Below, piece after piece: positions 6,568 to 14,581 of a stretch of 64,000 nt of DNA. Position numbers and translations under genes: made by a program. Under the pieces are notes generated by a model. It ran no database searches. It was not told where the DNA came from and saw only the letters and a list, made by a program, of their open reading frames with translations. Every line of letters starts with the position of its first letter. Positions within the stretch are counted from its first letter, which is position 1. The stretch is from NCBI GenBank assembly GCA_023474345.1, contig JAMCXS010000028.1, forward strand, positions 1 through 64,000, in the 5' to 3' direction. The DNA is from Acidobacteriota bacterium. Its GTDB lineage: Bacteria; Acidobacteriota; Terriglobia; UBA7540.

Positions 6568-8055
6568 GTGAGCATGGAGCCGGAAAGTAAGAACAGGCAA
6601 CTCGAGATAGGCGCAGCACGGAATGTGCAGGCTGAAGCTGCGGGAAACGCCTCGATATCTCCTGGCCCGCGGCCTTATAAACGCTCTGTCAAGGACGAAC
6701 TGGCAGAGCAATACGGCGCGGCGTTAGAGGAATATTTGCAACAGCCTGGTGAAAAGGCTTTGCAAAATGCATACGAGATAGGACGACAGGCCATTTCCGG
6801 CGGACTATGTGTCACGGAAATGCTTGCCATGCATCACGACGCTTTATCGAGGGTCCTGATATCGTTTGGAGCTCAGGGAGAAGAGAGTGAGGACTTGATG
6901 ACTCAACGCGGGGCCCTGGAAGGTAGGTCGTTGCCTGTTGGGAGCCCACAGGATTTCCAACACTTGGTGAAATCTGTCGAGGTATTCCTCGATGAGTGTC
7001 TCATGCCATTTGAGATAACTTATCGTGGCTATGTCGAAGCCAACGAGGCGCTCCGTGTGAGCGAAGAGCGTTACCGTGAATTGTTCGAGAATGCAAACGA
7101 CGTCATCTTCACGACCGACCTGCTGGGAAATTTCATTTCGATCAACAGAGCGGGCGAGCGCATGATCGGGTATGTGCGAGAAGAGGCAAGACGGATGAAC
7201 ATTGGTGAGGTATGCGCGCCGGAATGCCAGGAAATGGCTTACCGCATGTTGGACCGAAGAGTCATGGGGGGAGAGTCTGGTCCTTGCGAACTGGAATTAT
7301 TAACGAGGGATGGCCGGCGGATTCCCGTAGAGATTAGTTGCCAGCTTGTCTGTCGGGAGGAGAAGCCCATTGGCATACAGGCGATTGCACGCGATATTAC
7401 GGAACGTAAGCGCGCCCGCGAGTCGTTGCGTCACTTGACTCAAGCCCTGGAACAGGAAGCGAAACGAATTGCCCATGCGCTTCATGACGAGGCAGGGCAG
7501 CTTCTTGCGTCCGTCCATATTGCTTTGGAGTCGGTTGCCCGGGAATTGCCTGCCGCGCAGGGTCAACGCGTCCGAGCAATACAGGGGTTGCTTGACGAGA
7601 TCGAGAATCAATTGAGGCGACTCTCGCATGAGCTTCGGCCCACAATTCTGGATGATTTGGGGCTCGTGCCTGCCATTGAGTTCCTGACTCAGGGAATTTC
7701 GGCGCGGACAGGGCTTCCTATTGAGGTCGAGGCCGGGGGAGTGGGCCGTCTTCCAACTCACATTGAGGAAGTTCTTTACCGGGTTATTCAGGAAGCTCTT
7801 ACCAACGCCAGCAAGCACGCCAAAGCGACCAGCATTAACGTCAACTTGAGGCAAGAGGCGAGGGAGTTTATCTGCCAGGTTCGGGATGATGGAACTGGCT
7901 TCGACTTGCGTGCGGCCTTAGCCGATAATAATGAGCGCGGATTCGGCTTGATTAATATGAAGGAACGGCTTAACTTCGTGGGAGGGACTTGCGTGATTAC
8001 TTCAAGTCCGAACCATGGGACTGAAGTGTTAATTACCGTGCCTTTAGAAAGCTAA
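6568..8055 (+). CDS. hybrid sensor histidine kinase: RsbU_N-like domain, PAS, HisKA_3, HATPase_c
   Basis: 495 residues, cytoplasmic (no membrane segment). Residues of about 43-160 resemble the N-terminal domain of the phosphatase RsbU, which binds RsbT: KDELAEQYGAALEEYLQQ, LQNAYEIGRQAISGGLCVTE, MLAMHHDAL and a helix ending FEITYRGYVEANEALR. A PAS domain follows at about 165-283 (ERYRELFENANDVIFTTD ... IARDITERK). The kinase is of the NarX/DegS type: H box IAHALHDEAGQLLASVHIAL with His306, then ALTNASKHAKA (N box, about 410), DDGTGFD and GFGLINMKERL (G boxes). The start is a GTG with GAGG 5 bases upstream; an in-frame ATG lies two codons later. The stop is one base from the response regulator. 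The RsbU_N call is by eye and less certain than the kinase call. Confidence 0.85.
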   Translation: MSMEPESKNRQLEIGAARNVQAEAAGNASISPGPRPYKRSVKDELAEQYGAALEEYLQQPGEKALQNAYEIGRQAISGGLCVTEMLAMHHDALSRVLISFGAQGEESEDLMTQRGALEGRSLPVGSPQDFQHLVKSVEVFLDECLMPFEITYRGYVEANEALRVSEERYRELFENANDVIFTTDLLGNFISINRAGERMIGYVREEARRMNIGEVCAPECQEMAYRMLDRRVMGGESGPCELELLTRDGRRIPVEISCQLVCREEKPIGIQAIARDITERKRARESLRHLTQALEQEAKRIAHALHDEAGQLLASVHIALESVARELPAAQGQRVRAIQGLLDEIENQLRRLSHELRPTILDDLGLVPAIEFLTQGISARTGLPIEVEAGGVGRLPTHIEEVLYRVIQEALTNASKHAKATSINVNLRQEAREFICQVRDDGTGFDLRAALADNNERGFGLINMKERLNFVGGTCVITSSPNHGTEVLITVPLES

Positions 8056-8056
8056 A

Positions 8057-8695
8057 ATGCCGCTCAATATCTTGCTCGCCGACGACCATCAGATTGTACG
8101 CCAAGGCTTGAAGGCCCTTCTTGAAGAAGAGGGTTTTAAGGTCGTGTGTGAGGCATCGAACGGTCAGGAAGCCATTGCCATGGCGCGACTGCACGAGCCG
8201 GACGTCGCCGTGCTCGACCTCTCGATGCCGGTCCTAAACGGTATTGTGGCGGCGGAGGAGATTCGTAAATCTTCAGGGAACAGAATTCGCGTTGTCCTTT
8301 TGACGGTCCACTCCGAACGCCAATACGTTTTGCAGGCCATGCGTGCGGGAATCCGTGGATACGTTTTGAAAACGCGTGCTGCCGCCGATCTCATCCAGGC
8401 GATTACGGATGTTAGCAACGGGCTTACGTACTTGAGTTCGGGCGTATCCCAGGCAGTGGTGGAAGCATATCTTACCAAGGAAGAATTGGCGTCACAGGAA
8501 AGCCTAACTCCCAGGGAGCTTCAGGTCCTTCAATTGGTGGCCGAAGGAAAGACCACCAAGGAGGTTGCCTCCTTGCTGGGTGTCAGCTTCAAGACGGCGG
8601 AATCACACCGCACGAGGATTATGGAGAAGCTGGATATTCATGAAACTGCCGGGTTGGTTCGCTATGCCATCCGCAAGGGCATCATCCAAGCGTGA
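8057..8695 (+). CDS. NarL/FixJ-family response regulator
   Basis: 212 residues. The receiver domain at about 4-120 has the acidic pair Asp9-Asp10 (LLADDHQIV), phospho-acceptor Asp54 (VAVLDLSMP), the conserved Thr in VVLLTVHS and Lys in GYVLKTRAAAD. A LuxR-type HTH follows at about 150-210: LTPRELQVLQLVAEGKTTKE, VASLLGVSFKTAESHRTRIM. It begins one base after the stop of the histidine kinase, so the two are almost certainly a cognate pair. All catalytic residues are intact, so it should accept phosphate and bind DNA. Its regulon is unknown; the nearest downstream gene is a truncated paralogue of itself. Confidence 0.95.
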   Translation: MPLNILLADDHQIVRQGLKALLEEEGFKVVCEASNGQEAIAMARLHEPDVAVLDLSMPVLNGIVAAEEIRKSSGNRIRVVLLTVHSERQYVLQAMRAGIRGYVLKTRAAADLIQAITDVSNGLTYLSSGVSQAVVEAYLTKEELASQESLTPRELQVLQLVAEGKTTKEVASLLGVSFKTAESHRTRIMEKLDIHETAGLVRYAIRKGIIQA

Positions 8696-9062
8696 AGCGA
8701 AAACATACCACAGTACTTAACCATTCCTTGTTTTAGGAGTTTGCCGGCGCGGTTTTCCCTGCTGTGACATCAGGTGTTTACTGGATTGACAAACCCACTG
8801 CCGGGACATATGCTCCGATTTTTTAGCCGGGGACCCGGCTGCGGATTCGCATGAATGCTTTTCAAGATGCATGGTATGGACTTTAACAGGCGCTCAAACT
8901 AGGAAGACTTAATGCCGGTCTGCCAACACACCGATGCTAATACCATGGGTTTTCTCAAGACATTAGCTGGACGGGCTTTGGAATCCTGACTACTCGGAAA
9001 GACGCAGTTCCGAATAGCTTGTCGCTCAGAATCGGAAGCGGCTGAGATATGGCTAAACCTAT
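8696..9062. other. intergenic region between two receiver genes
   Basis: 367 bp without a convincing gene. The only structure seen is AGCCGG-GGAC-CCGGCT at 8825-8840. It has a T-run on its 5' side rather than its 3' side, so it does not look like an intrinsic terminator for the response regulator. Confidence 0.4.
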
Positions 9063-9536
9063 ATGAGGGAAGGCGAGAGCGGACATATGTCTGGGGTTGG
9101 AGATGGGGTGCCCCTCCAAGTGCTCCTAACGGAGACTTATGCGATGGCTCGAAGAGAACTGTGCGATTTACTCGCGAGCCAGGGATTTCAAATGGTTGCG
9201 GAAGTAACGGACAACCGGAATGCGATCCGTTTGATCAAACAATTCAATCCCGACGTTGCAATCTTGGACGCCGCCAGCGAGTTCGTAGCGGGTCTTAAAG
9301 CTGCCCGGGAAATTCTCCTTTGGAATCAAAAGGCCAAGATAATTCTTCTTAGTTTGCACGCTGAAGGGCAGTATGCACTGGCGGCTCTCCAGGCCGGAGT
9401 TCGAGGTTACGTCTTGAAGGGCAGGGCAGTAGCCGATCTCGGCCAGGCCATATGTAAGGTCTCAAAGGGAGGCATATACCTGAGTTCTGGTGTTTCTTTT
9501 TCGCTAGTAGAAGCCTATCTGCCTGGGAATGAATAG
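9063..9536 (+). CDS. receiver-only, degenerate paralogue of the NarL-type regulator
   Basis: 157 residues that align along their length with the receiver of the regulator at 8057-8695 and then stop where its LuxR HTH would begin (YLSSGVSFSLVEAYLPGNE compared with YLSSGVSQAVVEAYLTKEE). The phospho-acceptor Asp (VAILDAASEF), the Thr/Ser position (LLSLHAEG) and the Lys (GYVLKGRA) are kept, but the acidic pair DDH is changed to ETY and the residues after the Asp have diverged. Mg2+ binding, and therefore phosphorylation, is probably impaired. It may be a decoy or protein-interaction module, or a decaying duplicate. M9 at 9087 is an alternative start. No HTH remnant is visible after the stop. Confidence 0.75.
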   Translation: MREGESGHMSGVGDGVPLQVLLTETYAMARRELCDLLASQGFQMVAEVTDNRNAIRLIKQFNPDVAILDAASEFVAGLKAAREILLWNQKAKIILLSLHAEGQYALAALQAGVRGYVLKGRAVADLGQAICKVSKGGIYLSSGVSFSLVEAYLPGNE

Positions 9537-10035
9537 AGTACAGGGCTCCGAATCGGCACAACTACTGGCTTGCCGCCCACAACAGGCAGTACCATGGCAG
9601 CCTTCGTAACCTACCTAGTGTATTTTTGGCCAGCCTTCTAACCTCCGCCTCTTACAGGGTTTGCCGCAAGTTTTCCCGGTATTTGAGGGGACCAAATCCT
9701 GTAATCACCTAATTGAGTTCGGGCAATTTGCGTCATACGATTGCAAATAATCTGCAAAGAAGGGGGAAACTATGGCGTGTGCGAATCCTGTCCAATCGTT
9801 CGGGGCGCGCGAGCCTAAAAACACCTTTTTTATTTACGATGAACCGGAAAAGGCCTCTCGTCATGGGGACTAATACTTATTTTTATGCCATCGCGCGTGC
9901 CGACGGTAGGTCGGAAATGCCTGGCGGTATTCATATCTCCCAATGGGAAGGAGGCGGAACTCGTTGGCGGGGCCTGCAGGACGTTCTCTCAGCCCACCTT
10001 TATAACGGCATGATTTAGGTCCCAAGGGGGGAGAG
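9537..10035. other. intergenic region upstream of the sigma-54 activator
   Basis: About 500 bp. The 101-residue ORF at 9713-10018 starts at a TTG without a ribosome-binding site and has no recognisable domain, so I do not call it a gene. No clear promoter was identified. The ribosome-binding site of the next gene (AAGGGGGGAGAG) lies at the right-hand end. Confidence 0.4.
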
Positions 10036-11178
10036 ATGATAAGTGCTATCGCCAATCCAAAACCAAGCGAGCTGGAGCAAGTCCAGTCTGAAGACTACGG
10101 TATTACTCAGCACCAGGATGCTCCATTGAAGCTTGCCACACGGGAGAGCTATCGCTTACCTGAGTGCAGCAGCGTGCAGGGGGACCATGGTACCGTTGTG
10201 GCGGCCAGCGCCGCCATGCAAAGAGTCCTTGAGCAAGTACGCCAAATAGCGAACCTTGACATCCCTGTTCTCCTTTTGGGAGAAACTGGAACAGGCAAAG
10301 AGGTTGTAGCCCGGTTAATTCACAGCACCTCGTGCCGGGCCCATCGGACCTTCATGAGGGTTAACTGCGCGGCACTTCCTTCCGAACTGCTTGAGAGCGA
10401 GCTTTTCGGACACGAAGTAGGGGCTTTCACAGGGGCAACCCACGCAAAACCCGGAAAGTTTGAAATCTGTCAAAGGGGAACGATCTTCCTGGATGAGATC
10501 GCGGAAATGCCCATCGGACCCCAGGCAAAATTCTTGCACGTCCTCCAGGACGGCGAGTTTTCAAGACTTGGAAGCCCGTTTCCGAAAAGAGTCGATGTGA
10601 GGATTCTTGCCGCGACGAACGTCAATATCCAGCAGGCGATCGCAGCCAGACAATTTCGGGAGGACTTGTATTACCGTGTCAGCGCTTATTCGATATACAT
10701 TCCTCCACTGCGTGCGCGACGGGAAGACATCCCACCACTGATCGAACATTTTATGCGTATTTGGGCGGGTCGTCTCGGCCGGTTCCCACTTCCACTTTCA
10801 CCACTCCTGCTCCAGGCATGCTTGCACCATCCATGGCCTGGGAACGTCAGAGAATTGGAAAACTTTATAGGCCGGTACGCAATTTGCGGGGACGAGGCCC
10901 AAGCTCTTAGTGAGTTACACAGCTATGGCACCAATGTGGACTGCCATTCTAAACGGGAGTCGAGTGAGACCGGTTTCCCGCCGGGCGATCTCAAATCGCG
11001 GGTTCGCAGGCTGAAAAAGGAAGCCGAAAAGGAAGCAATCGTTCGTGCGCTCGAAATGACAAGGGGGAGCCGAAAAGATGCGGCGCGAATGTTGAATATT
11101 AGCGTACGAGCCCTGCAGTACAAGATGCTTGAGTGTGAAATTACTCGTTCTCCGGGTATTCCCGCCTTGGAAACGTAG
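10036..11178 (+). CDS. sigma-54-dependent transcriptional activator without a receiver domain (PspF-like)
   Basis: 380 residues. The first 50 or so have no recognisable sensory domain, so it is neither NtrC-like nor a typical GAF/PAS regulator. The AAA+ domain is complete: Walker A GETGTGKE at 82-89, the sigma-54 contact loop GAFTGA at 129-134, Walker B TIFLDEI at 149-155, REDLYYRVSAYSI at about 208-220 and PWPGNVRELENF at about 266-277. A Fis-type HTH closes the protein at about 345-372 (SRKDAARMLNISVRALQYKM). It therefore can hydrolyse ATP and open sigma-54 promoters; control must come from a separate protein, as with PspF/PspA, or from expression. A strong ribosome-binding site precedes the ATG. 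It ends the + strand signalling island. Confidence 0.9.
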   Translation: MISAIANPKPSELEQVQSEDYGITQHQDAPLKLATRESYRLPECSSVQGDHGTVVAASAAMQRVLEQVRQIANLDIPVLLLGETGTGKEVVARLIHSTSCRAHRTFMRVNCAALPSELLESELFGHEVGAFTGATHAKPGKFEICQRGTIFLDEIAEMPIGPQAKFLHVLQDGEFSRLGSPFPKRVDVRILAATNVNIQQAIAARQFREDLYYRVSAYSIYIPPLRARREDIPPLIEHFMRIWAGRLGRFPLPLSPLLLQACLHHPWPGNVRELENFIGRYAICGDEAQALSELHSYGTNVDCHSKRESSETGFPPGDLKSRVRRLKKEAEKEAIVRALEMTRGSRKDAARMLNISVRALQYKMLECEITRSPGIPALET

Positions 11179-11488
11179 GAGAGTTCGTGGCGCTTAGGCT
11201 CCGTCCTGGCCTCGTGAAGTCGGCAATATTTTCGGCGAGCGCAGCTTAGTTGATGGAGGGGGCGCAGGTGGTAGAAAGCCACAGGCATCGGAAGGTTTGA
11301 CGCGAAAACTCCTGTTGCTCTTGATCAAATCCAGTGTGACGTTGAACCTCGGAGAAGTGTTTACGTTTTGCCCGATGTCACGGGGGACACCTGTAGTACG
11401 TTCCGCTTAAGCGAGCGCCCAGCTTGCTGCGGTGTGAACGCTTCTACTGCAGAAAATAAATTTAAGGTGGCTCTCAAAAACCTTCCTT
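11179..11488. other. convergent intergenic region
   Basis: 310 bp between the convergent ends of the sigma-54 activator and mdtC. The 66-residue ORF at 11368-11568 runs into mdtC and has no motif. Apart from the candidate terminator at its right edge nothing was recognised. Confidence 0.4.
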
Positions 11489-11497
11489 TTAAGCCAC
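11467..11497 (-). terminator. possible intrinsic terminator of the mdtABC operon
   Basis: On the minus strand GTGGCT and AGCCAC arms with an inner AAAA/TTTT pairing flank a short loop, beginning at the mdtC stop codon, and the transcript then runs into an AU-rich stretch (CTTAAATTTATTTTC). The stem is short, so confidence is low. Confidence 0.3.
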
Positions 11498-14400
11498 GGG
11501 ATGTAGGGAAGGGGCGCGGCGGAAATATCGGGCCAGACGGTCGAAGAACAGGTATACGACTGGCGTAGTAAAAAGAGTCATGGCTTGGCTGAGTATCAGG
11601 CCGCCCACGATGGTGATTCCGAGCGGACGGCGGAACTCGTAGCCCATGCCGGAGGACAGCGCCAGCGGGAGAGCCCCGAAGAGCGCTGCCAAGGTCGTCA
11701 TCATGATCGGGCGAAAGCGCAACAGGCAGGCTTCGTAGATGGCGTCGCGAGGAGCTTTCCCTTCCTCACGTTCCGCAATCAGCGCAAAGTCAATCATCAT
11801 AATCGCGTTTTTCTTGACAATGCCAATCAGAAGGATGATCCCTACCAGCGCGATCACGCTCAGTTCTACGTGGAAAAGTAGAAGAGCCAGGATGGCACCA
11901 ACTCCGGCCGAAGGCAACGTGGACAAAATGGTAAGCGGATGGATGTAGCTTTCGTAAAGGATGCCGAGAACAATGTAAACGGCGAGGAGGGCCGCTGCCA
12001 CCAGCCAAGGCTCATTGGTTAGAGAACTCTGAAAAGCAGCGGCCGTGCCCTGGAAGCTGGCATGGATGGTCGAAGGCATTCCGATTTCCCGCATTGCTCC
12101 ATCCACCGCGTCAACGGCTTGTCCCAGCGAAACTCCAGGGGCCAGATTGAAAGAAAGCGTGACGGCCGGAAACTGCCCCAGGTGATTGACCGTTAGAGTG
12201 GTCGTGCCCGTCTTAAAATGCGCAAAGGCGCTTAGCGGAACCTCCGCGCCCGTGTCGGAGCGGACATATATCTCTCGCAGCGCGTCCGGGCTTTGTGAAT
12301 AACGCGGATCGACTTCCATCACCACATGGTACTCATTCAAGGGGGTATAGATGGTTGAGACTTGACGCTGCCCAAAAGCGTCATAAAGCGTATTGTCAAT
12401 AGTCTCGGAACTTACTTTCAGCCGGGCGGCCGTATCACGGTCAACGACCACAGTCGCGGCCAAGCCGTGGCTTTGCTGGTCCGACGCGACTTCCCGCAAC
12501 TCGGGCAGTGCCTGCAGCTTGGCCATTACTTTCGGCGCCCAGCGGTCCAGTTCTTCCAGGTTTTCGTCTTCCAGCGTGTACTGATATTGCGTGCTGGTGA
12601 AGTGCCCACCTACCTGGATATCCTGCTGCGCCTGCATATAGAGTGTTGCGCCGGGCACGTGCGTTGCCTTGCGGCGGATGCGGGCAATCACCTGTTGGGC
12701 CGTCACGCCGCGCTCACTGAGCGGTTTGAGCGCAATGAACATGCGCCCCGTGTTCACGCCGCTGCCCCCGAAACCTCCTCCCACAAAGCTTTCAACGGCA
12801 CCCACGGCAGGGTCGCTCCGTACAATTTTCACAAACTGCTCCTGCTTCTTGCGGAGCGCGTTAAAGGATATATCCTGTGACGCCTGAACGACCGCGCTGA
12901 TACGCCCGATATCTTGTTGCGGGAAAAAACCTTTGGGTACTACCACAAAGAGATAGACGTTCAAGGCAATCGTCAGTAAGGTGACGGTAAGTACGAGGGC
13001 CTGGTTGTCCAGTACCCATTTCAGACCGACGCGGTAAAGTGCCAGCATGCCCTGAAACCCGCGTTCCATCAGCAGGTAAAGGCTCCCGTGCTTCCGTCCC
13101 TGCTGCGGACGGAGGAAGCGGGAGCATAACATGGGGGTCACAGTCAACGAGACGAGCAAGGATAACAGCACTGCGACACTCAACGTGACGGCAAATTCGC
13201 GAAATAGGCGCCCCACAATCCCGCGCATCAGGAGGATGGGGATGAAGACCGACACCAGGGAAGCGCTCATGGAAAGAACCGTAAAACCGATTTCCCGTGC
13301 CCCGTGTAAGGCGGCCCGAAATGTGCCCCATCCAGCCTCCAGATAACGTGTGATATTTTCAATGACAACGATGGCGTCATCCACGACGAATCCGGTGGAG
13401 ATCGTGAGCGCCATGAGCGAGAGGTTGTCGATGCTGTAACCCAGCAGATACATGACGCCGAAGGTTCCGATCAAAGAAAGCGGCACGGCCACGCTCGGGA
13501 TGAAGGTTGACCACACATCGCGCAGAAAAGCGAAAACCACGAGTACTACGAGCACCACTGCGATAAAGAGCGTAATCTCCACCTCGCGGACGGAAGCGCG
13601 GATGGTCTGCGTGCGGTCGAGCGTCACGGCCATGTTTATGGCAGCAGGAATCGATGCCCGGAGTTCCGGCAAGATAGCCCGCACTCCGTCCACCGTGCGG
13701 ATGATGTTCGCGCCCGGCTGGCGAAACATGATGATCATTACTGCCGGCTTCCCGTTGGCCGAACCGCCTGTGTGCAGGTCCGCCACCGAATCCACCACGT
13801 CGGCTACGTCTTTCAAGCGCACGGGCGCTCCGTTACGGTAAGCAATAATCAGCGGGCGGTACTGGACTGCTTTAAAAAGCTGGTCCGTCGCTGCAATGGT
13901 CCAAGTCAGCTTCCGGTTGCTCAATTCCCCTTTGGGACGAAAAACGTTCACCTCCTGCAAAGCCGCCCGCAATTGTTCGAGCCCGATCCCGTAATGATCG
14001 AGCGCTCGGGGATTAGCTTCCACGCGAACCGCCGGCTGTGAACCTCCGCCTACGAATACCTGACCTATTCCCTCCACCTGCGAGATCCGCTGGGCCAAGA
14101 TCGAGTCAGCAACGTCATACATCTGGCCACGCGAAACCCTGTCTGAGGTCAAGGAGAGGATCATAATGGGGGCATCAGCCGGGTTCGCCTTCCGATACCA
14201 CGGCTTCATCGGCAGATCGGCAGGCAACTGGCTGGAGGCGGCATTGATGGCTGCTTGCACATCGCGTGCGGCGGCGTCGATGTTGCGGCTGAGATCGAAC
14301 TGCAAAACGATCGAGGTGGAACCAAGAGAACTGGTTGACGTCATTTCGGATAGGCCGGAGATCCGTCCGAACTGCCGTTCCAGGGGCGTCGCCACGCTGG

Positions 14401-14581
14401 ATGCCATGGTTTCCGGGCTCGCGCCGGGCAGGCCCGCGCCGACGCTGATGGTAGGAAAGTCGATTTGGGGAATGGGTGCAACGGGTAATAGGCGATAACC
14501 CACGATTCCGGCCAGAAGCAACGCAAGGGCGAGAAGCGAAGTCGCGACAGGACGACGGATAAATGGTTCGGAAACGCTCAT
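11489..14581 (-). CDS. mdtC: RND efflux transporter, MdtC-like subunit
   Basis: 1030 residues, normal for a hydrophobe/amphiphile efflux (HAE1) inner-membrane pump with 12 transmembrane helices and two large periplasmic loops. The N-terminus (FIRRPVATSLLALALLLAGI ... LPVAPIPQIDFPTISV) and ATPLERQFGRISGLSEMTS closely follow E. coli MdtC. The proton-relay residues are present: TGFVVDDAIVVIEN (two Asp in helix 4) and GIVKKNAIMMIDFAL (Lys in helix 10). Its ATG overlaps the mdtB-like stop by 4 bases. MdtB and MdtC work as a heterotrimer with the MdtA adaptor and an outer-membrane channel; no TolC-type gene is present here, so the channel must be elsewhere. Confidence 0.9.
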   Translation of the reverse strand: MSVSEPFIRRPVATSLLALALLLAGIVGYRLLPVAPIPQIDFPTISVGAGLPGASPETMASSVATPLERQFGRISGLSEMTSTSSLGSTSIVLQFDLSRNIDAAARDVQAAINAASSQLPADLPMKPWYRKANPADAPIMILSLTSDRVSRGQMYDVADSILAQRISQVEGIGQVFVGGGSQPAVRVEANPRALDHYGIGLEQLRAALQEVNVFRPKGELSNRKLTWTIAATDQLFKAVQYRPLIIAYRNGAPVRLKDVADVVDSVADLHTGGSANGKPAVMIIMFRQPGANIIRTVDGVRAILPELRASIPAAINMAVTLDRTQTIRASVREVEITLFIAVVLVVLVVFAFLRDVWSTFIPSVAVPLSLIGTFGVMYLLGYSIDNLSLMALTISTGFVVDDAIVVIENITRYLEAGWGTFRAALHGAREIGFTVLSMSASLVSVFIPILLMRGIVGRLFREFAVTLSVAVLLSLLVSLTVTPMLCSRFLRPQQGRKHGSLYLLMERGFQGMLALYRVGLKWVLDNQALVLTVTLLTIALNVYLFVVVPKGFFPQQDIGRISAVVQASQDISFNALRKKQEQFVKIVRSDPAVGAVESFVGGGFGGSGVNTGRMFIALKPLSERGVTAQQVIARIRRKATHVPGATLYMQAQQDIQVGGHFTSTQYQYTLEDENLEELDRWAPKVMAKLQALPELREVASDQQSHGLAATVVVDRDTAARLKVSSETIDNTLYDAFGQRQVSTIYTPLNEYHVVMEVDPRYSQSPDALREIYVRSDTGAEVPLSAFAHFKTGTTTLTVNHLGQFPAVTLSFNLAPGVSLGQAVDAVDGAMREIGMPSTIHASFQGTAAAFQSSLTNEPWLVAAALLAVYIVLGILYESYIHPLTILSTLPSAGVGAILALLLFHVELSVIALVGIILLIGIVKKNAIMMIDFALIAEREEGKAPRDAIYEACLLRFRPIMMTTLAALFGALPLALSSGMGYEFRRPLGITIVGGLILSQAMTLFTTPVVYLFFDRLARYFRRAPSLHPVA

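Noticed and set aside
8825-8840. AGCCGG-GGAC-CCGGCT hairpin after the response regulator
   Set aside because: The T-run is on the wrong side for a + strand terminator; the stem is only 6 bp.
9713-10018. 101-residue ORF upstream of the sigma-54 activator
   Set aside because: TTG start with no ribosome-binding site, no recognisable domain, and composition like non-coding DNA.
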